Below are positions 1 to 9,147 of a stretch of 64,000 nt of DNA, piece after piece. Position numbers and translations under genes: made by a program. The notes beneath the pieces are model-generated. The model worked only from the letters and a program-made list of their open reading frames with translations. It was not told where the DNA came from and did no database searches. The stretch's first letter is position 1. Every line of letters begins with the position of its first letter. The DNA is from Robertkochia aurantiaca (GTDB lineage: Bacteria > Bacteroidota > Bacteroidia > Flavobacteriales > Flavobacteriaceae): assembly GCF_020166495.1 (NCBI RefSeq), contig NZ_JAINZS010000001.1, forward strand, positions 186,001 through 250,000. The letters run 5' to 3'.

Positions 1-2093
1 TTCTTTTCAAGCGTGTCGATGGTACCAATAGCCCTGCCATCAATAAGCCTGACCCGGTCACCAACCTTGAATACCGGACGAGGTTTGGCCGCAGGTTGCT
101 TTTTGGCTGTTTCCTTTTCCTTTTTCTTTCGCTGCCTGATCTCCTTGATCTCCCTGCTCACTTCTTTCTGGGCGATTTCCTGTTCTTTTTTACGCGCTTT
201 TCGCTCTTCGCTCTTCTCTTTCTTTCTTTTCGAATTCTCGGTTTCGACAATTCTTAAAAACTCAGAGATCAACGGTCTTTTTTTCTTATTGATAAAATAC
301 TTTTCGGCAATATCATTGATCTTATTCCCCAGGTAGATCATACGCTGGTTATGATCATAGAGTTCCTGGTAACTTTCCAGTTTAGACCTGATACGGGTAT
401 TCAGCTCTTCGAGGCGCTTGTTTTCTTCACGTGTTTTCGCTTCTTCTTCGCGCAGGGAAGAGGAGGTTTGTCGTACCTGGCTTCGTTCCTTTTGCAGCTT
501 GGCTATGGTCGCATCGAAACGAACCTTTCCTCTTTCTATTTTCTTTTTGGCTTTATTGATCAGACCGTAGGGAATACCGTTTTTTTGAGCCACTTCGAAC
601 GTAAATGAACTTCCTGCTTCCCCCAGTATAAGTTTGAATACCGGCTGAAGGGTCTTACTGTCAAATAGCATATTGGCATTGATGGCGTAAGGCAGGTCGT
701 TCGCCAGCATTTTTAGGTTGGCGTAATGCGTGGTGATAATGCCAAAGGCTTCCCTTTCATAAAAAACCTCGAGAAAGGTTTCGGCAAGTGCTCCCCCCAG
801 TTCAGGATCACTTCCCGTTCCGAACTCATCGATCAGAAACAGGGTCTTTTCGTTGCATTTGCGCAAAAAGTAATTCATGTTCTTCAGCCGGTAGCTGTAG
901 GTGCTCAGGTGGTTTTCGATCGACTGATTGTCACCTATATCGGTAAGGATCCGATCGAACAGGCAGGTGACACTTCGTTCATGCACCGGGATCAGGATTC
1001 CTGACTGCAGCATGAGTTGTAACAGACCAACTGTTTTCAGGGTGATACTTTTTCCCCCGGCGTTCGGTCCTGAAATAACGATGATTCTTTTTTCAGGTTC
1101 CAGTTCCACGGTTTGCGGGTAGGTGATCTCACCTTTTTCTTTGTTGGTCAGGTATAACAGTGGGTGAAAAGCCTCTATAAAGTGCATTTTACGCTCAGAG
1201 GTTATTTCCGGAAGCAATCCGTTGATGTCCTGGGCATAGCGGGCCTTGGCCGAAAACACATCCATATCGGTCAGAAATACCTGGTATTGTGCGATCAGAT
1301 TTTTAAAGGGTCGCAAAATATTGGTCAGTTCCTTCAGGATTCGTTGAATCTCTTCCTTTTCCTCCAGTTCCAGTTCCTGGTATTCACGGGTATACATCTG
1401 AGTCACTTCCGGCTCTATGTAAACGATACTCCCCGTTTTGGATTGCCCCAGTGGGGCTCCCTTTACCTTTTTGCGGTACATAGCCTTTACGGCCAGCACT
1501 CTTTTATTGTCTATAACGGTTTCCCTGATATCATCGAGGTAGCCGGCCGATGCGTAAGAACTGAGCGCTGAACTGAAGCTCTGGTTGATCCTCGTTCTCA
1601 CCACGGCTATACGCTTTCTGATCTCTGCCAACTCATCAGAGGCGTTATCTTTAACCTCTCCGAAACGGTCGATCACCTTGTCGACCGCCTCTATAATCTC
1701 ACGCGTATAGTAGATGCGTTCGGCCTTCTTAAAAAGAGTGGGGTAATACTCTGTAAATTTCCTGAAGAAATCAATATGTCCGTTTACCGAAGATGAAAGT
1801 GCAGCAACTGATCTGAGTCCTTCGATACTCAGAACTGCATTCTCGATACCCAACATTCTCAGTTCGTTGTCTACCGCTTCAAAATAGTGATTGGGTATAC
1901 GGTTGTTGTTCTCGAACGATGCGAGGTATTCATTCGTCTGAGACAGGTTCGTCATCAAAGTATCTTCCTTGCTGAAAGGGCTGATTTTCAAGGCAGCTTC
2001 CTTGCCGTGATCAGTGGTGCAGTGTGCCGAAATCTGCTGTAATACCTTTTGCAGTTCAAGGTCTTGTATGGTCTTCTGGTGTATTTTGTTCAT
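1..2093 (-). CDS. mutS2: Endonuclease MutS2 (3' end cut by window edge)
   Basis: I read this by translating the reverse strand from the ATG at 2093 (MNKIHQKTIQDLE...). It stays open for about 697 codons to the left edge, so the C-terminus is missing. The MutS-type ATPase is clear: Walker A GPNAGGKS near residue 340, Walker B LIDEFGTGSDP, and the ITTHY switch. A long charged coiled coil follows, then an R/K/E-rich linker and a KOW-like patch (VGDRVRLIDG). The Smr nuclease domain expected next lies off the window. MutS2 acts on branched DNA and on collided ribosomes in other bacteria; it is not the mismatch-repair MutS, because the N-terminal mismatch-recognition domain is absent. It is divergent from ung. 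A minus-strand TACCTTTG box at 2131-2124 could be its promoter. Confidence 0.93.
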   Translation of the reverse strand, partial: MNKIHQKTIQDLELQKVLQQISAHCTTDHGKEAALKISPFSKEDTLMTNLSQTNEYLASFENNNRIPNHYFEAVDNELRMLGIENAVLSIEGLRSVAALSSSVNGHIDFFRKFTEYYPTLFKKAERIYYTREIIEAVDKVIDRFGEVKDNASDELAEIRKRIAVVRTRINQSFSSALSSYASAGYLDDIRETVIDNKRVLAVKAMYRKKVKGAPLGQSKTGSIVYIEPEVTQMYTREYQELELEEKEEIQRILKELTNILRPFKNLIAQYQVFLTDMDVFSAKARYAQDINGLLPEITSERKMHFIEAFHPLLYLTNKEKGEITYPQTVELEPEKRIIVISGPNAGGKSITLKTVGLLQLMLQSGILIPVHERSVTCLFDRILTDIGDNQSIENHLSTYSYRLKNMNYFLRKCNEKTLFLIDEFGTGSDPELGGALAETFLEVFYEREAFGIITTHYANLKMLANDLPYAINANMLFDSKTLQPVFKLILGEAGSSFTFEVAQKNGIPYGLINKAKKKIERGKVRFDATIAKLQKERSQVRQTSSSLREEEAKTREENKRLEELNTRIRSKLESYQELYDHNQRMIYLGNKINDIAEKYFINKKKRPLISEFLRIVETENSKRKKEKSEERKARKKEQEIAQKEVSREIKEIRQRKKKEKETAKKQPAAKPRPVFKVGDRVRLIDGRAIGTIDTLEK

Positions 2094-2178
2094 AGCTTTT
2101 TAAAGCCCTAAATTTGAGCATTGCAAAGGTACAAAGTTAATAAGATCTTGTGCTGTGTATGTCCAAAGCTGTTTAAAC

Positions 2179-2844
2179 ATGAATTTCGAACTGCATCCCG
2201 ACTGGGAAGACTTTCTGAAAGGTTCCCTTGATAAGGAAAATATGGCCCGGCTTAAGGCTTCCCTCAAAAAAGAATACAGGGATCACAACTGTTTTCCCCC
2301 CGAAAATAAAATTTTCGCTGCGTTTGATTATTTCCCTCCGGAAGAGGTGAAAGTTGTTATACTCGGCCAGGATCCGTATCATGGCCGGGGACAGGCTCAC
2401 GGACTGGCATTCTCGGTAAATGAAGGGGTGACGAATCCTCCTTCCTTGCGCAACATATTGAAGGAAGTACATGCCCAGGAAGGAGAAATTCATGCTCAAA
2501 GCGGTTGTCTTATCCCCTGGTCGAAGCAGGGGGTGCTATTGCTCAATACGATACTGACCGTTCGCGAAGGCCAGCCCGGTTCTCATGAGAAGCTGGGATG
2601 GCAACAATTTACAGATACTGTTATTCAAAGAGTAAATGATGCCGCTGAGGGAGTGATCTTCATGCTATGGGGAGGGCATGCACGAAAAAAGAAAAAGCTT
2701 ATCGATTCAGACAGGCATAATATACTGGAAAGCGGGCATCCATCACCCCTGAGCGCCAACAGGGGGCTGTGGTTTGGAAATGATCATTTCAGTCAGGCCA
2801 ATGAACTCCTGAAAGCCCGGGGAAAGGTTCCTATAGATTGGTGA
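2179..2844 (+). CDS. ung: Uracil-DNA glycosylase, family 1
   Basis: Removes uracil from DNA as the first step of base excision repair. The family-1 signatures are present: GQDPYHG with the catalytic Asp, the LLLNTILTVR strand, and HPSPLSA carrying the catalytic His. At 221 aa the length is normal. I chose the ATG at 2179 (MNFELHPDWEDF) over the GTG 24 bases upstream, because homologues begin close to the first helix. A TAAATTTG -7-like box lies at 2109-2116. The 3' end overlaps the convergent gene at 2831 by 14 bp, so the two transcripts meet tail to tail without a terminator that I can see. Confidence 0.96.
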   Translation: MNFELHPDWEDFLKGSLDKENMARLKASLKKEYRDHNCFPPENKIFAAFDYFPPEEVKVVILGQDPYHGRGQAHGLAFSVNEGVTNPPSLRNILKEVHAQEGEIHAQSGCLIPWSKQGVLLLNTILTVREGQPGSHEKLGWQQFTDTVIQRVNDAAEGVIFMLWGGHARKKKKLIDSDRHNILESGHPSPLSANRGLWFGNDHFSQANELLKARGKVPIDW

Positions 2845-3682
2845 CAAAAAGTTCGTGAGGATTCCTGTTTTCTATCATATTCAAACGCATCAGTTCATCC
2901 TGCACGGTTTTAACGGTCATTGGAGCTATCTGTTTCTGGCTCCATCGGGTAATCGATAACCATTCCCTGATATCATCCAGCTTTTGGCCGTATCGATTGG
3001 CAAGCATCCGATCGATACTTGGTATGTTCTTGAATTCTTCTGTAAATACATTCAGAACCTGTAAAACATGCTTCAAGGCACCGGCATTTTCTGAGAGTCC
3101 TTTTTCAGAAGCTGCGATCACAAAACAGGGCCATGGGGTAGGGCAGTCTGATATTCTTCTGAATATACCCTTATCTACCAGGGGTTTTGTGGTAAAATGC
3201 TCCCACATGAAATAATCGGCCTCCCCGGCGGAAAGCGCTTCGACCGCTCCCTCGATATTATTAACCACTTTAAACTTGAGATGCTGATGATGCCAGCCTT
3301 CTTCGCTTGCATTGATGTAGGCCATGAGATGGCTGCCGCTCCCGTACCGTGAAATAGCTGCTGTTTTCCCCTCGAGTTCAGGCAGCAGGCGATAAGGGGA
3401 GTGGGTACTCACATGTATTCCCCAATACAAAGGTGACTCCACATATACCTGAATGATCTTTGAGGGATTTCCGGCAGAGATATCCTTGATGATCCCTTCG
3501 GTTAATATGACTGCGAGATCGGTTTCATTATCCCTTAACATCTGGCACATCCTTCCGGTTCCTTCAGGGATATCTTCCCATTCAACATTAATGCCCCGCT
3601 CTTCAAACGCACCTTCGTCAACCGCCAGATGCCAGGGCAGGTTAAAATGCTCAGGAACGCCTATCACTTTGATGTTCTTCAA
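2831..3682 (-). CDS. Cytoplasmic-looking periplasmic-binding-like (NMT1/ABC substrate-binding fold) protein
   Basis: A 283-aa protein with a two-lobed substrate-binding-protein pattern: N-terminal GVPEHFNLPWHLAVDEGAFEE, LRDNETDLAVILTEG, and the hinge-like PELEGKTAAISRYGSGSHLMAY. This resembles NMT1/THI5-like or ABC substrate-binding proteins. There is no signal peptide or lipobox, and no permease or ATPase gene nearby, so a transport role is doubtful; a cytosolic ligand sensor or an enzyme of the same fold is possible. It overlaps the end of ung convergently. Fold confidence is fair; the ligand is unknown. Confidence 0.72.
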   Translation of the reverse strand: MKNIKVIGVPEHFNLPWHLAVDEGAFEERGINVEWEDIPEGTGRMCQMLRDNETDLAVILTEGIIKDISAGNPSKIIQVYVESPLYWGIHVSTHSPYRLLPELEGKTAAISRYGSGSHLMAYINASEEGWHHQHLKFKVVNNIEGAVEALSAGEADYFMWEHFTTKPLVDKGIFRRISDCPTPWPCFVIAASEKGLSENAGALKHVLQVLNVFTEEFKNIPSIDRMLANRYGQKLDDIREWLSITRWSQKQIAPMTVKTVQDELMRLNMIENRNPHELFVTNL

Positions 3683-3761
3683 TATCTTTCTCTTAAGTTC
3701 TTATAAATGTAGCGCCAGTTTTTTAGTTGTACAACTATGGCAAAGAAAATTGTTATGCTAT

Positions 3762-4622
3762 CTATAATCGGCTTAAAATATATGTGATCAGTCGATCAAC
3801 GGCATTTCCGGGCTTTTCAGAGAAGGTACCGAGTGGTCTATTGGCCAGAATGACATTGGCCGATAGCGCCCTGTGGTTCAGCATGGCAGACATGCCATAA
3901 ATACCTGCGGTTTCCATTTCCATGTTGGTGATACGTAATCCTGAGGCTTCGAAGCGGCTCATAAGATCAGGCAGATCTGATACAGAGGAATCCAGCCTGA
4001 GTTTGCGTCCCTGAGGCCCATAAAAGCCACAATTGGTCGCGGTACACCCGATATGTGTTTCTGAAGAGGCAAATTGATCCCTCAGATCCCTGTCGCCTTC
4101 GACGGCATAGGGTTCAAGGCAGGAAGGCAGCTTAAGTTGTTCCTTCACAGCCGATTCAAGATTCAGATCCCTGACCTTTTCGCTTTTGTAAAAATGTAAC
4201 AGGTTATCAAATCCAAGTCCGAATTGACTCAGCAGGAATTCATCAACACCGATATCCTTTTGTAAAGATCCGGAAGTACCAATGCGAATAAGGTCGAGCT
4301 GTCTGAGCTGTTTCCGGTTGGTGCGGGTATCAAAATCGATATTTGCCAAAGCATCCAGTTCATTGATAACGATGTCGATATTATCGGTGCCTATGCCTGT
4401 GGAGATAACTGAAACACGCTTCTTCCCGACAAAACCCGTATGGGTGACAAATTCTCTTTTTTGCTTTTTTATCTCACAGGAATCGAAACGATCTGAGACT
4501 CTTTTAACCCTTCCGGGGTCTCCGACCAGAATAATAGTGTCGCCGATATCTTCCGGGAGTAGGTTCAGGTGATAGATACTGCCATCGGGATTCAGGATCA
4601 ACTCAGATGCTTTTAGATTCAT
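3762..4622 (-). CDS. Nucleoside phosphorylase (uridine phosphorylase-like)
   Basis: Phosphorolysis of a nucleoside to free base and ribose-1-phosphate, for salvage. Family motifs are GDPGRVKRVSDRFD (phosphate loop), STGIGTDNIDIVINELD, RIGTSGSLQ, and NMEMETAGIYG, which holds the ribose-binding Met-Glu. At 286 aa it is slightly longer than typical E. coli Udp. Base specificity (uridine or purine) cannot be read safely. Its ATG lies one base past the stop of the DUF1835 gene upstream, so the two are probably co-transcribed and translationally coupled. Confidence 0.85.
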   Translation of the reverse strand: MNLKASELILNPDGSIYHLNLLPEDIGDTIILVGDPGRVKRVSDRFDSCEIKKQKREFVTHTGFVGKKRVSVISTGIGTDNIDIVINELDALANIDFDTRTNRKQLRQLDLIRIGTSGSLQKDIGVDEFLLSQFGLGFDNLLHFYKSEKVRDLNLESAVKEQLKLPSCLEPYAVEGDRDLRDQFASSETHIGCTATNCGFYGPQGRKLRLDSSVSDLPDLMSRFEASGLRITNMEMETAGIYGMSAMLNHRALSANVILANRPLGTFSEKPGNAVDRLITYILSRL

Positions 4623-4623
4623 A

Positions 4624-5556
4624 TCACATTTTTAGCAGTCTGGAGGTTTCGTTGATAAACAAAAACGAATATTTAGGAGTGCCACCAAAATATTCGTTGT
4701 CGTTCTTAAGTTGAGAATATACATTGAGATTATCTTCCATCACACTTTTCCCCATCCTGGTAAGTTTAACGGGATTAAAAGTACGGAAAAGCGGGCGTAG
4801 TTTCTTTGACATGTGTTCAAATTGCACATCTCCGAATCCATAGATGCCCTGGTTGTTCAGCATAGAGGTGATCAGTTGATTTCTGCTTTTATGCTTTTCC
4901 TGATAAGCCGATTGTAACATGGAGTATTCAAGTTCATTCATACCCGTGTTCACAGAAGGAAACCTTCTCAGATGTGCCTCCATGGCTTTAGACAGGTAAT
5001 GAAGTTTGCTCTTATTCAGTTTGATGGCCTGTTGTAACTGAAAGGGGTTATTCTCACAATACAACTGCCAGATATAATCGGCATATTCAATATCATCCCG
5101 TTCCAGACTGATGCGGTCATCGTACAGTTCTTTAAGTTGTTCACCGCTGAGAGAAGATAATTGGAAGAACTTTTCAGCACCATCTTCTTTTACCGCATTC
5201 ACAACGCTTATATGAAGGTCTTTACGGTGATTTTTAATCCAGCTTAATACAGCTATCTGGTTGATCTGGCAAAAAAGATCCGGCTCGAACCATAAAATGA
5301 TCTCATTTTGTGATTTGTGATTACAAAGCTTTCGATATTCTTTCAGGGTAAAATCGATAAAGGTATTCTTGGTTACCTTATATGATTGACTCAGAAATTC
5401 ATAACGTTGTCTCCAGAACTTCTCAGAACCTACATGGTTTAGGGTTTTCCCTTCACACAGCATCTCCCTCCAAGTGATGATTTCGCCTGCTATATCAAGC
5501 TCTCTGAGCTTTGATGTGAGGCTGTCTCCATTGGTAATGTGCAGCGTATAAGACAT
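4624..5556 (-). CDS. DUF1835-domain protein
   Basis: 310 aa, starting MSYTLHITNGDSLTSKLRE, with the early HITNGD and ITWREMLCEG motifs that mark DUF1835 proteins. The region around residues 95-115 (NEIILWFEPDLFCQINQ) also fits the family. No signal peptide or membrane segment, so it is cytosolic. Function is unknown. It is the first gene of a pair with the nucleoside phosphorylase (1-bp spacing), which suggests a role near nucleoside or RNA metabolism; that is inference from context only. Confidence 0.75.
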   Translation of the reverse strand: MSYTLHITNGDSLTSKLRELDIAGEIITWREMLCEGKTLNHVGSEKFWRQRYEFLSQSYKVTKNTFIDFTLKEYRKLCNHKSQNEIILWFEPDLFCQINQIAVLSWIKNHRKDLHISVVNAVKEDGAEKFFQLSSLSGEQLKELYDDRISLERDDIEYADYIWQLYCENNPFQLQQAIKLNKSKLHYLSKAMEAHLRRFPSVNTGMNELEYSMLQSAYQEKHKSRNQLITSMLNNQGIYGFGDVQFEHMSKKLRPLFRTFNPVKLTRMGKSVMEDNLNVYSQLKNDNEYFGGTPKYSFLFINETSRLLKM

Positions 5557-5625
5557 GATGTTTAGTTAGTTAGGTTTACTTGTAAATGTAAAAAGAAACC
5601 TTTAAATAACAATAATTTAACTTAA

Positions 5626-5952
5626 TTAACCACCTACCCGTTTAACCTTGAATCCTTTTTCTTTCAGAAAATCCATGATCTTGTCACGGTAGTCACCTTG
5701 TATGATAATGGTTTCATTTTTAGCGCTTCCACCTACGCCTAATAAAGTTTTCAGCTCTTTCGATAACTTTTTAAAGTCTTCTGCCGCTCCGTTGTAACCG
5801 TCGATAATGGTAACAGGCTTTCCCTTGCGTTTTTCATATTTGCAGAGAAGTGGCTCATCCTGTATCCAAAATTCAGGTTCAGGTTTGGTTTCCTTTTCCT
5901 CTTTAAATTCATGATCGGGAAACATCGACCTTAATTGATCCTGCAGATCCAT
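5626..5952 (-). CDS. SUI1/eIF1-like translation factor (YciH family)
   Basis: 108 aa with the SUI1 core in the C-terminal half: KPVTIIDGYNG, LKTLLGVGGSAKNETIIIQGDYRDKIMDFLKEKGFKVKRVGG. The basic strand (KRKGKPVT) and the G-G-S-x-K loop match bacterial YciH proteins, which affect start-codon selection fidelity in vitro; the in vivo role is unsettled. The stop codon sits 17 bp downstream of nothing but precedes the DUF1835 gene in the same direction by about 70 bp, while the oxygenase gene lies just upstream (17 bp gap), so the oxygenase and this gene are likely one transcript. Confidence 0.88.
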   Translation of the reverse strand: MDLQDQLRSMFPDHEFKEEKETKPEPEFWIQDEPLLCKYEKRKGKPVTIIDGYNGAAEDFKKLSKELKTLLGVGGSAKNETIIIQGDYRDKIMDFLKEKGFKVKRVGG

Positions 5953-5969
5953 ATAAGTGTATTTATTCT

Positions 5970-6920
5970 TTATTTCTTAACCAGTCCGAGTTCGATCAAA
6001 CGTTCATGAAGAAATTCCCCGGCGGTAATATCGGGATACAGCTTTGGATTTTCTTCATCGATACAGCTGTCGAGTACATCCAGGGGCATATCGCTTACGG
6101 GGTGCATAAAGAATGGGATGGAATAGCGCGAGGTGCCCCAGGCTTCTTTTGGTGGATTCACCACCCGGTGTATGGTCGATTTTAATTTATTGTTGGTATG
6201 CCTTGAAAGCATATCACCCACATTGATCATCAGTTCATCGGGTTCAGCTATGGCATCGATCCATTCTCCTTCGTGATTCTGAACCTGAAGACCCTTGCCC
6301 TGAGCTCCCATCAGCAAAGTGATCAGGTTGATGTCACCGTGAGCGGCTGCCCTTACAGCTGCCTTGGGTTCTTCAGTGATTGGCGGGTAATGAATGGGCC
6401 TCAAAATAGAATTACCGTTCCTGATGTATTTATCGAAGTATTCTTCCTCTAAACCAAGATGAAGCGCAAGTGCACGTAGTACATATTTCGCGGTTTTCTC
6501 GAGCATTTGATAGGCCTCTTTACCCACCGCATTGAATTCAGGTACTTCACTGACAATCACATTGGCGGGATATTCTTTTTCCAGTTTGGGATCATCTTCA
6601 ACGTATTGACCGAAATGCCAGAACTCCTTAAGATCTCCTTCTGTACGACCTTTAGCATGTTCCTTTCCGAAGGAGGTATATCCTCTTTGTCCGCCGATTC
6701 CTTCAATCTCATATTTCTTTTTTACATTTTCGGGAAGATCAAAGAACTTCTTAACTTCGGCATAAAGCTTATCAACCAGCTCATCAGATAAAAAATGTCC
6801 CTTCAGGGCTACAAATCCAATATCTTCATAAGCTTTTCCGATCTCATCGATAAATTTCTGTTTTTCTTTAGGATTTTCTGAAAGAAATTCTTTCAGATCT
6901 ACACTGGGTATACGGTTCAT
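5970..6920 (-). CDS. 2-oxoglutarate/Fe(II)-dependent oxygenase, isopenicillin-N-synthase-like
   Basis: About 316 aa. The N-terminal DIOX_N block is seen as IPSVDLKEFLSENP and FVALKGHFL. The double-stranded beta-helix iron site is intact: HGD (His-x-Asp) in AAAHGDINLITLL, the distal His in STIHRVVNP, and the 2OG-binding Arg-x-Ser in SRYSIPFF. The family hydroxylates or desaturates small molecules; the substrate is not evident. I chose the ATG at 6920 (MNRIPSVDL), nine codons inside the longest frame, because homologues begin directly before the first strand. It is close upstream of the SUI1-like gene. Confidence 0.87.
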   Translation of the reverse strand: MNRIPSVDLKEFLSENPKEKQKFIDEIGKAYEDIGFVALKGHFLSDELVDKLYAEVKKFFDLPENVKKKYEIEGIGGQRGYTSFGKEHAKGRTEGDLKEFWHFGQYVEDDPKLEKEYPANVIVSEVPEFNAVGKEAYQMLEKTAKYVLRALALHLGLEEEYFDKYIRNGNSILRPIHYPPITEEPKAAVRAAAHGDINLITLLMGAQGKGLQVQNHEGEWIDAIAEPDELMINVGDMLSRHTNNKLKSTIHRVVNPPKEAWGTSRYSIPFFMHPVSDMPLDVLDSCIDEENPKLYPDITAGEFLHERLIELGLVKK

Positions 6921-7031
6921 TTTCTTATAATTTTCAAGAGAACACAAAGTTAACGAATTATTACAGCAATTTGCAGAAATTACAATGGCAAGACTTCTGT
7001 TCCCAATACAGTTTTGATGTAATATTTTTTC

Positions 7032-7039
7032 TACTTTTG
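7032..7039 (+). promoter_or_regulatory. Bacteroidota-type -7 box upstream of the E1 dehydrogenase
   Basis: TACTTTTG matches the TAnnTTTG -7 consensus of Bacteroidota, 13 bases before the ATG at 7053. A TTTG at 7013-7016 could serve as the -33 element, but the 15-bp spacing is shorter than the usual 19 or so. Confidence 0.45.
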
Positions 7040-7052
7040 ATTTAGTCCTTCA

Positions 7053-9068
7053 ATGAAACCAAAAATGAACCGTACAGATTTAGACATACCCTTTACCTTC
7101 GACAACCGGGAGGTATCAGATAAAATGCAACTGGAGCTTTACCGCCAAATGTTATTGTCGCGTATGATCGAGGAGAAAATGCTCGTTCTGCTGCGACAGG
7201 GAAAGATCTCAAAATGGTTTTCCGGCATAGGTCAGGAAGCCATAGCAGTGGGGGTGACCCATGCGCTTCAGTCTGATGAATATATTTTACCCATGCACAG
7301 AAACCTCGGGGTATTTACCAGCCGTGGAATTCCCCTGCACAGACTTTTTTCACAATGGCAGGGAAAGGCAAATGGATTTACCAAAGGAAGGGATCGCAGT
7401 TTTCATTTCGGAACGCAGGAATACAAGATCATTGGTATGATCTCTCACCTCGGACCACAGATGGGGGTAGCCGACGGAATTGCACTGGCGCATAAACTGA
7501 AAGAAGAGAAAAAGGTGACCGCTGTCTTTACCGGGGAAGGAGGTACCAGTGAAGGAGATTTTCATGAAGCACTGAATTTGGCAGCTGTATGGGATCTTCC
7601 CGTTCTGTTTTGTGTTGAAAACAATGGCTACGGACTCTCTACGCCGACCAGCGAGCAATTTAGGTGTGAGCACATTGCTGACCGTGGAGCGGGATATGGC
7701 ATGGAGTCTTATATAATTGATGGCAATAATATTTTGGAGGTTTATACCAAAGTTTCAGAACTCGCAGCTTCGCTGCGTGAGAAACCCAGGCCTGTATTGC
7801 TGGAATTCAAGACCTTCCGGATAAGGGGTCATGAAGAAGCCAGTGGAACTGCTTACGTGCCTGATGAACTTATAGCCAGCTGGCAGGAAAAAGATCCGGT
7901 GATCAATTTTGAAAAGTTTTTGCTTGAGGAGGCCATACTTTCTGAAGAGCTGAAAACTTCCCTGGCAGATCAGCACCGGGCCCTTATCGATGAAAACCTT
8001 CAGATGGCTTTCGCCGAGAAGAAGATAGAGTCGACAACCGATAAAGAATTGGAAGACGTGTATTTTCCTTCCGAAGTCAAACCTGTAGCACCGGGAAAAA
8101 CAGAAAAGGAGCTCCGATTCGTTGACGCTGTTTCTGAAGGTCTCAGACAAGCGATGGAACGGTTTCCTGAGTTGGTCCTCATGGGGCAGGACGTCGCTGA
8201 ATACGGCGGGGTCTTTAAAGTGAGCCAGGGTTTTACTGAGCTATTCGGTAAAGAAAGGATTCGCAATACCCCGATATGTGAATCGGCCGTGGTCTCATGT
8301 GCGATGGGCTTGTCGATTAACGGTATGAAAGCCGTGATGGAAATGCAATTCTCTGATTTTGTCACTTCAGGCTTTAACCCAATTGTTAATTATCTCGCCA
8401 AGACACATTATCGCTGGGGAGAAAAGGCCGACGTGGTTATTCGTATGCCTTGTGGTGCAGGAGTAGGGGCCGGACCCTTTCATTCTCAGACCAACGAGGC
8501 CTGGTTCACAAAAGTACCGGGGCTTAAGGTGGTCTATCCCGCTTTTCCTTTTGATGCCAAGGGTTTGCTTATCGCAGCAATAGAAGAGCCTAATCCTGTA
8601 CTTTATTTTGAGCACAAGGCTCTGTATCGAAGCCTTAGACAAATGGTTCCGGAAAGCTACTATAATCTGCCCCTTGGAAAGGCAGCAGTTCTCAGTGAAG
8701 GCAGAGACCTGGCAATTATTACCTATGGAGCGGGAGTTCACTGGGCACTGGAGGCTACGGAGCATTATAAGGATACAGACATCACTCTTGTTGATTTGAG
8801 AAGTTTGCAACCCCTTGATACGGAAACCATTTTTAAGGTGGTTAGGGATACAGGAAAGGTACTGGTATTACATGAAGACACTCTCTTTGGCGGACTTGGC
8901 GGAGAGATTTCAGCGCTGATTAGCGAAAACTGTTTTGAATACCTTGACGCCCCCGTCAAAAGAGTGGGAAGTTTAGATACGCCCGTTCCCTTTTCGCGCT
9001 CCCTGGAAGAAAACTTTCTTGCGAATCATCGCCTCTATGATGCCATAGATGATCTCTTGAGATATTAA
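7053..9068 (+). CDS. Fused 2-oxoacid dehydrogenase E1 alpha/beta subunit
   Basis: 671 aa combining both E1 subunits in one chain. Residues about 20-330 are the alpha part, with the thiamine diphosphate motif GEGGTSEGDFHEALNLA and ENNGYGLSTPT. Residues about 345-671 are the beta part (GQDVAEYGGVFKVSQGF, ESAVVSCAMGLSINGMKAVMEMQFSDF, and the transketolase C-terminal block ITYGAGVHWALEA...LEDTLFGG-like). It decarboxylates a 2-oxoacid, probably branched-chain, for an E2/E3 complex encoded elsewhere; branched-chain E1 would supply iso/anteiso acyl-CoA primers, which are major fatty-acid starters in this group. The fused form is common in Bacteroidota. A monocistronic gene with its own -7 box. Confidence 0.93.
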   Translation: MKPKMNRTDLDIPFTFDNREVSDKMQLELYRQMLLSRMIEEKMLVLLRQGKISKWFSGIGQEAIAVGVTHALQSDEYILPMHRNLGVFTSRGIPLHRLFSQWQGKANGFTKGRDRSFHFGTQEYKIIGMISHLGPQMGVADGIALAHKLKEEKKVTAVFTGEGGTSEGDFHEALNLAAVWDLPVLFCVENNGYGLSTPTSEQFRCEHIADRGAGYGMESYIIDGNNILEVYTKVSELAASLREKPRPVLLEFKTFRIRGHEEASGTAYVPDELIASWQEKDPVINFEKFLLEEAILSEELKTSLADQHRALIDENLQMAFAEKKIESTTDKELEDVYFPSEVKPVAPGKTEKELRFVDAVSEGLRQAMERFPELVLMGQDVAEYGGVFKVSQGFTELFGKERIRNTPICESAVVSCAMGLSINGMKAVMEMQFSDFVTSGFNPIVNYLAKTHYRWGEKADVVIRMPCGAGVGAGPFHSQTNEAWFTKVPGLKVVYPAFPFDAKGLLIAAIEEPNPVLYFEHKALYRSLRQMVPESYYNLPLGKAAVLSEGRDLAIITYGAGVHWALEATEHYKDTDITLVDLRSLQPLDTETIFKVVRDTGKVLVLHEDTLFGGLGGEISALISENCFEYLDAPVKRVGSLDTPVPFSRSLEENFLANHRLYDAIDDLLRY

Positions 9069-9147
9069 GATACAGTCATTTTTGAGGCATCCTTTTTGCC
9101 AGAATTCGCGAATGCCTTAAATTTATGAAATTGATAATCAAATATTT

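Noticed and set aside
2155-2178. GTG start extending ung by eight codons
   Set aside because: The ATG at 2179 starts right at the conserved first helix.
7350-8959. Several reverse-strand open frames inside the E1 dehydrogenase gene
   Set aside because: They are antisense shadows of a strongly conserved coding region.
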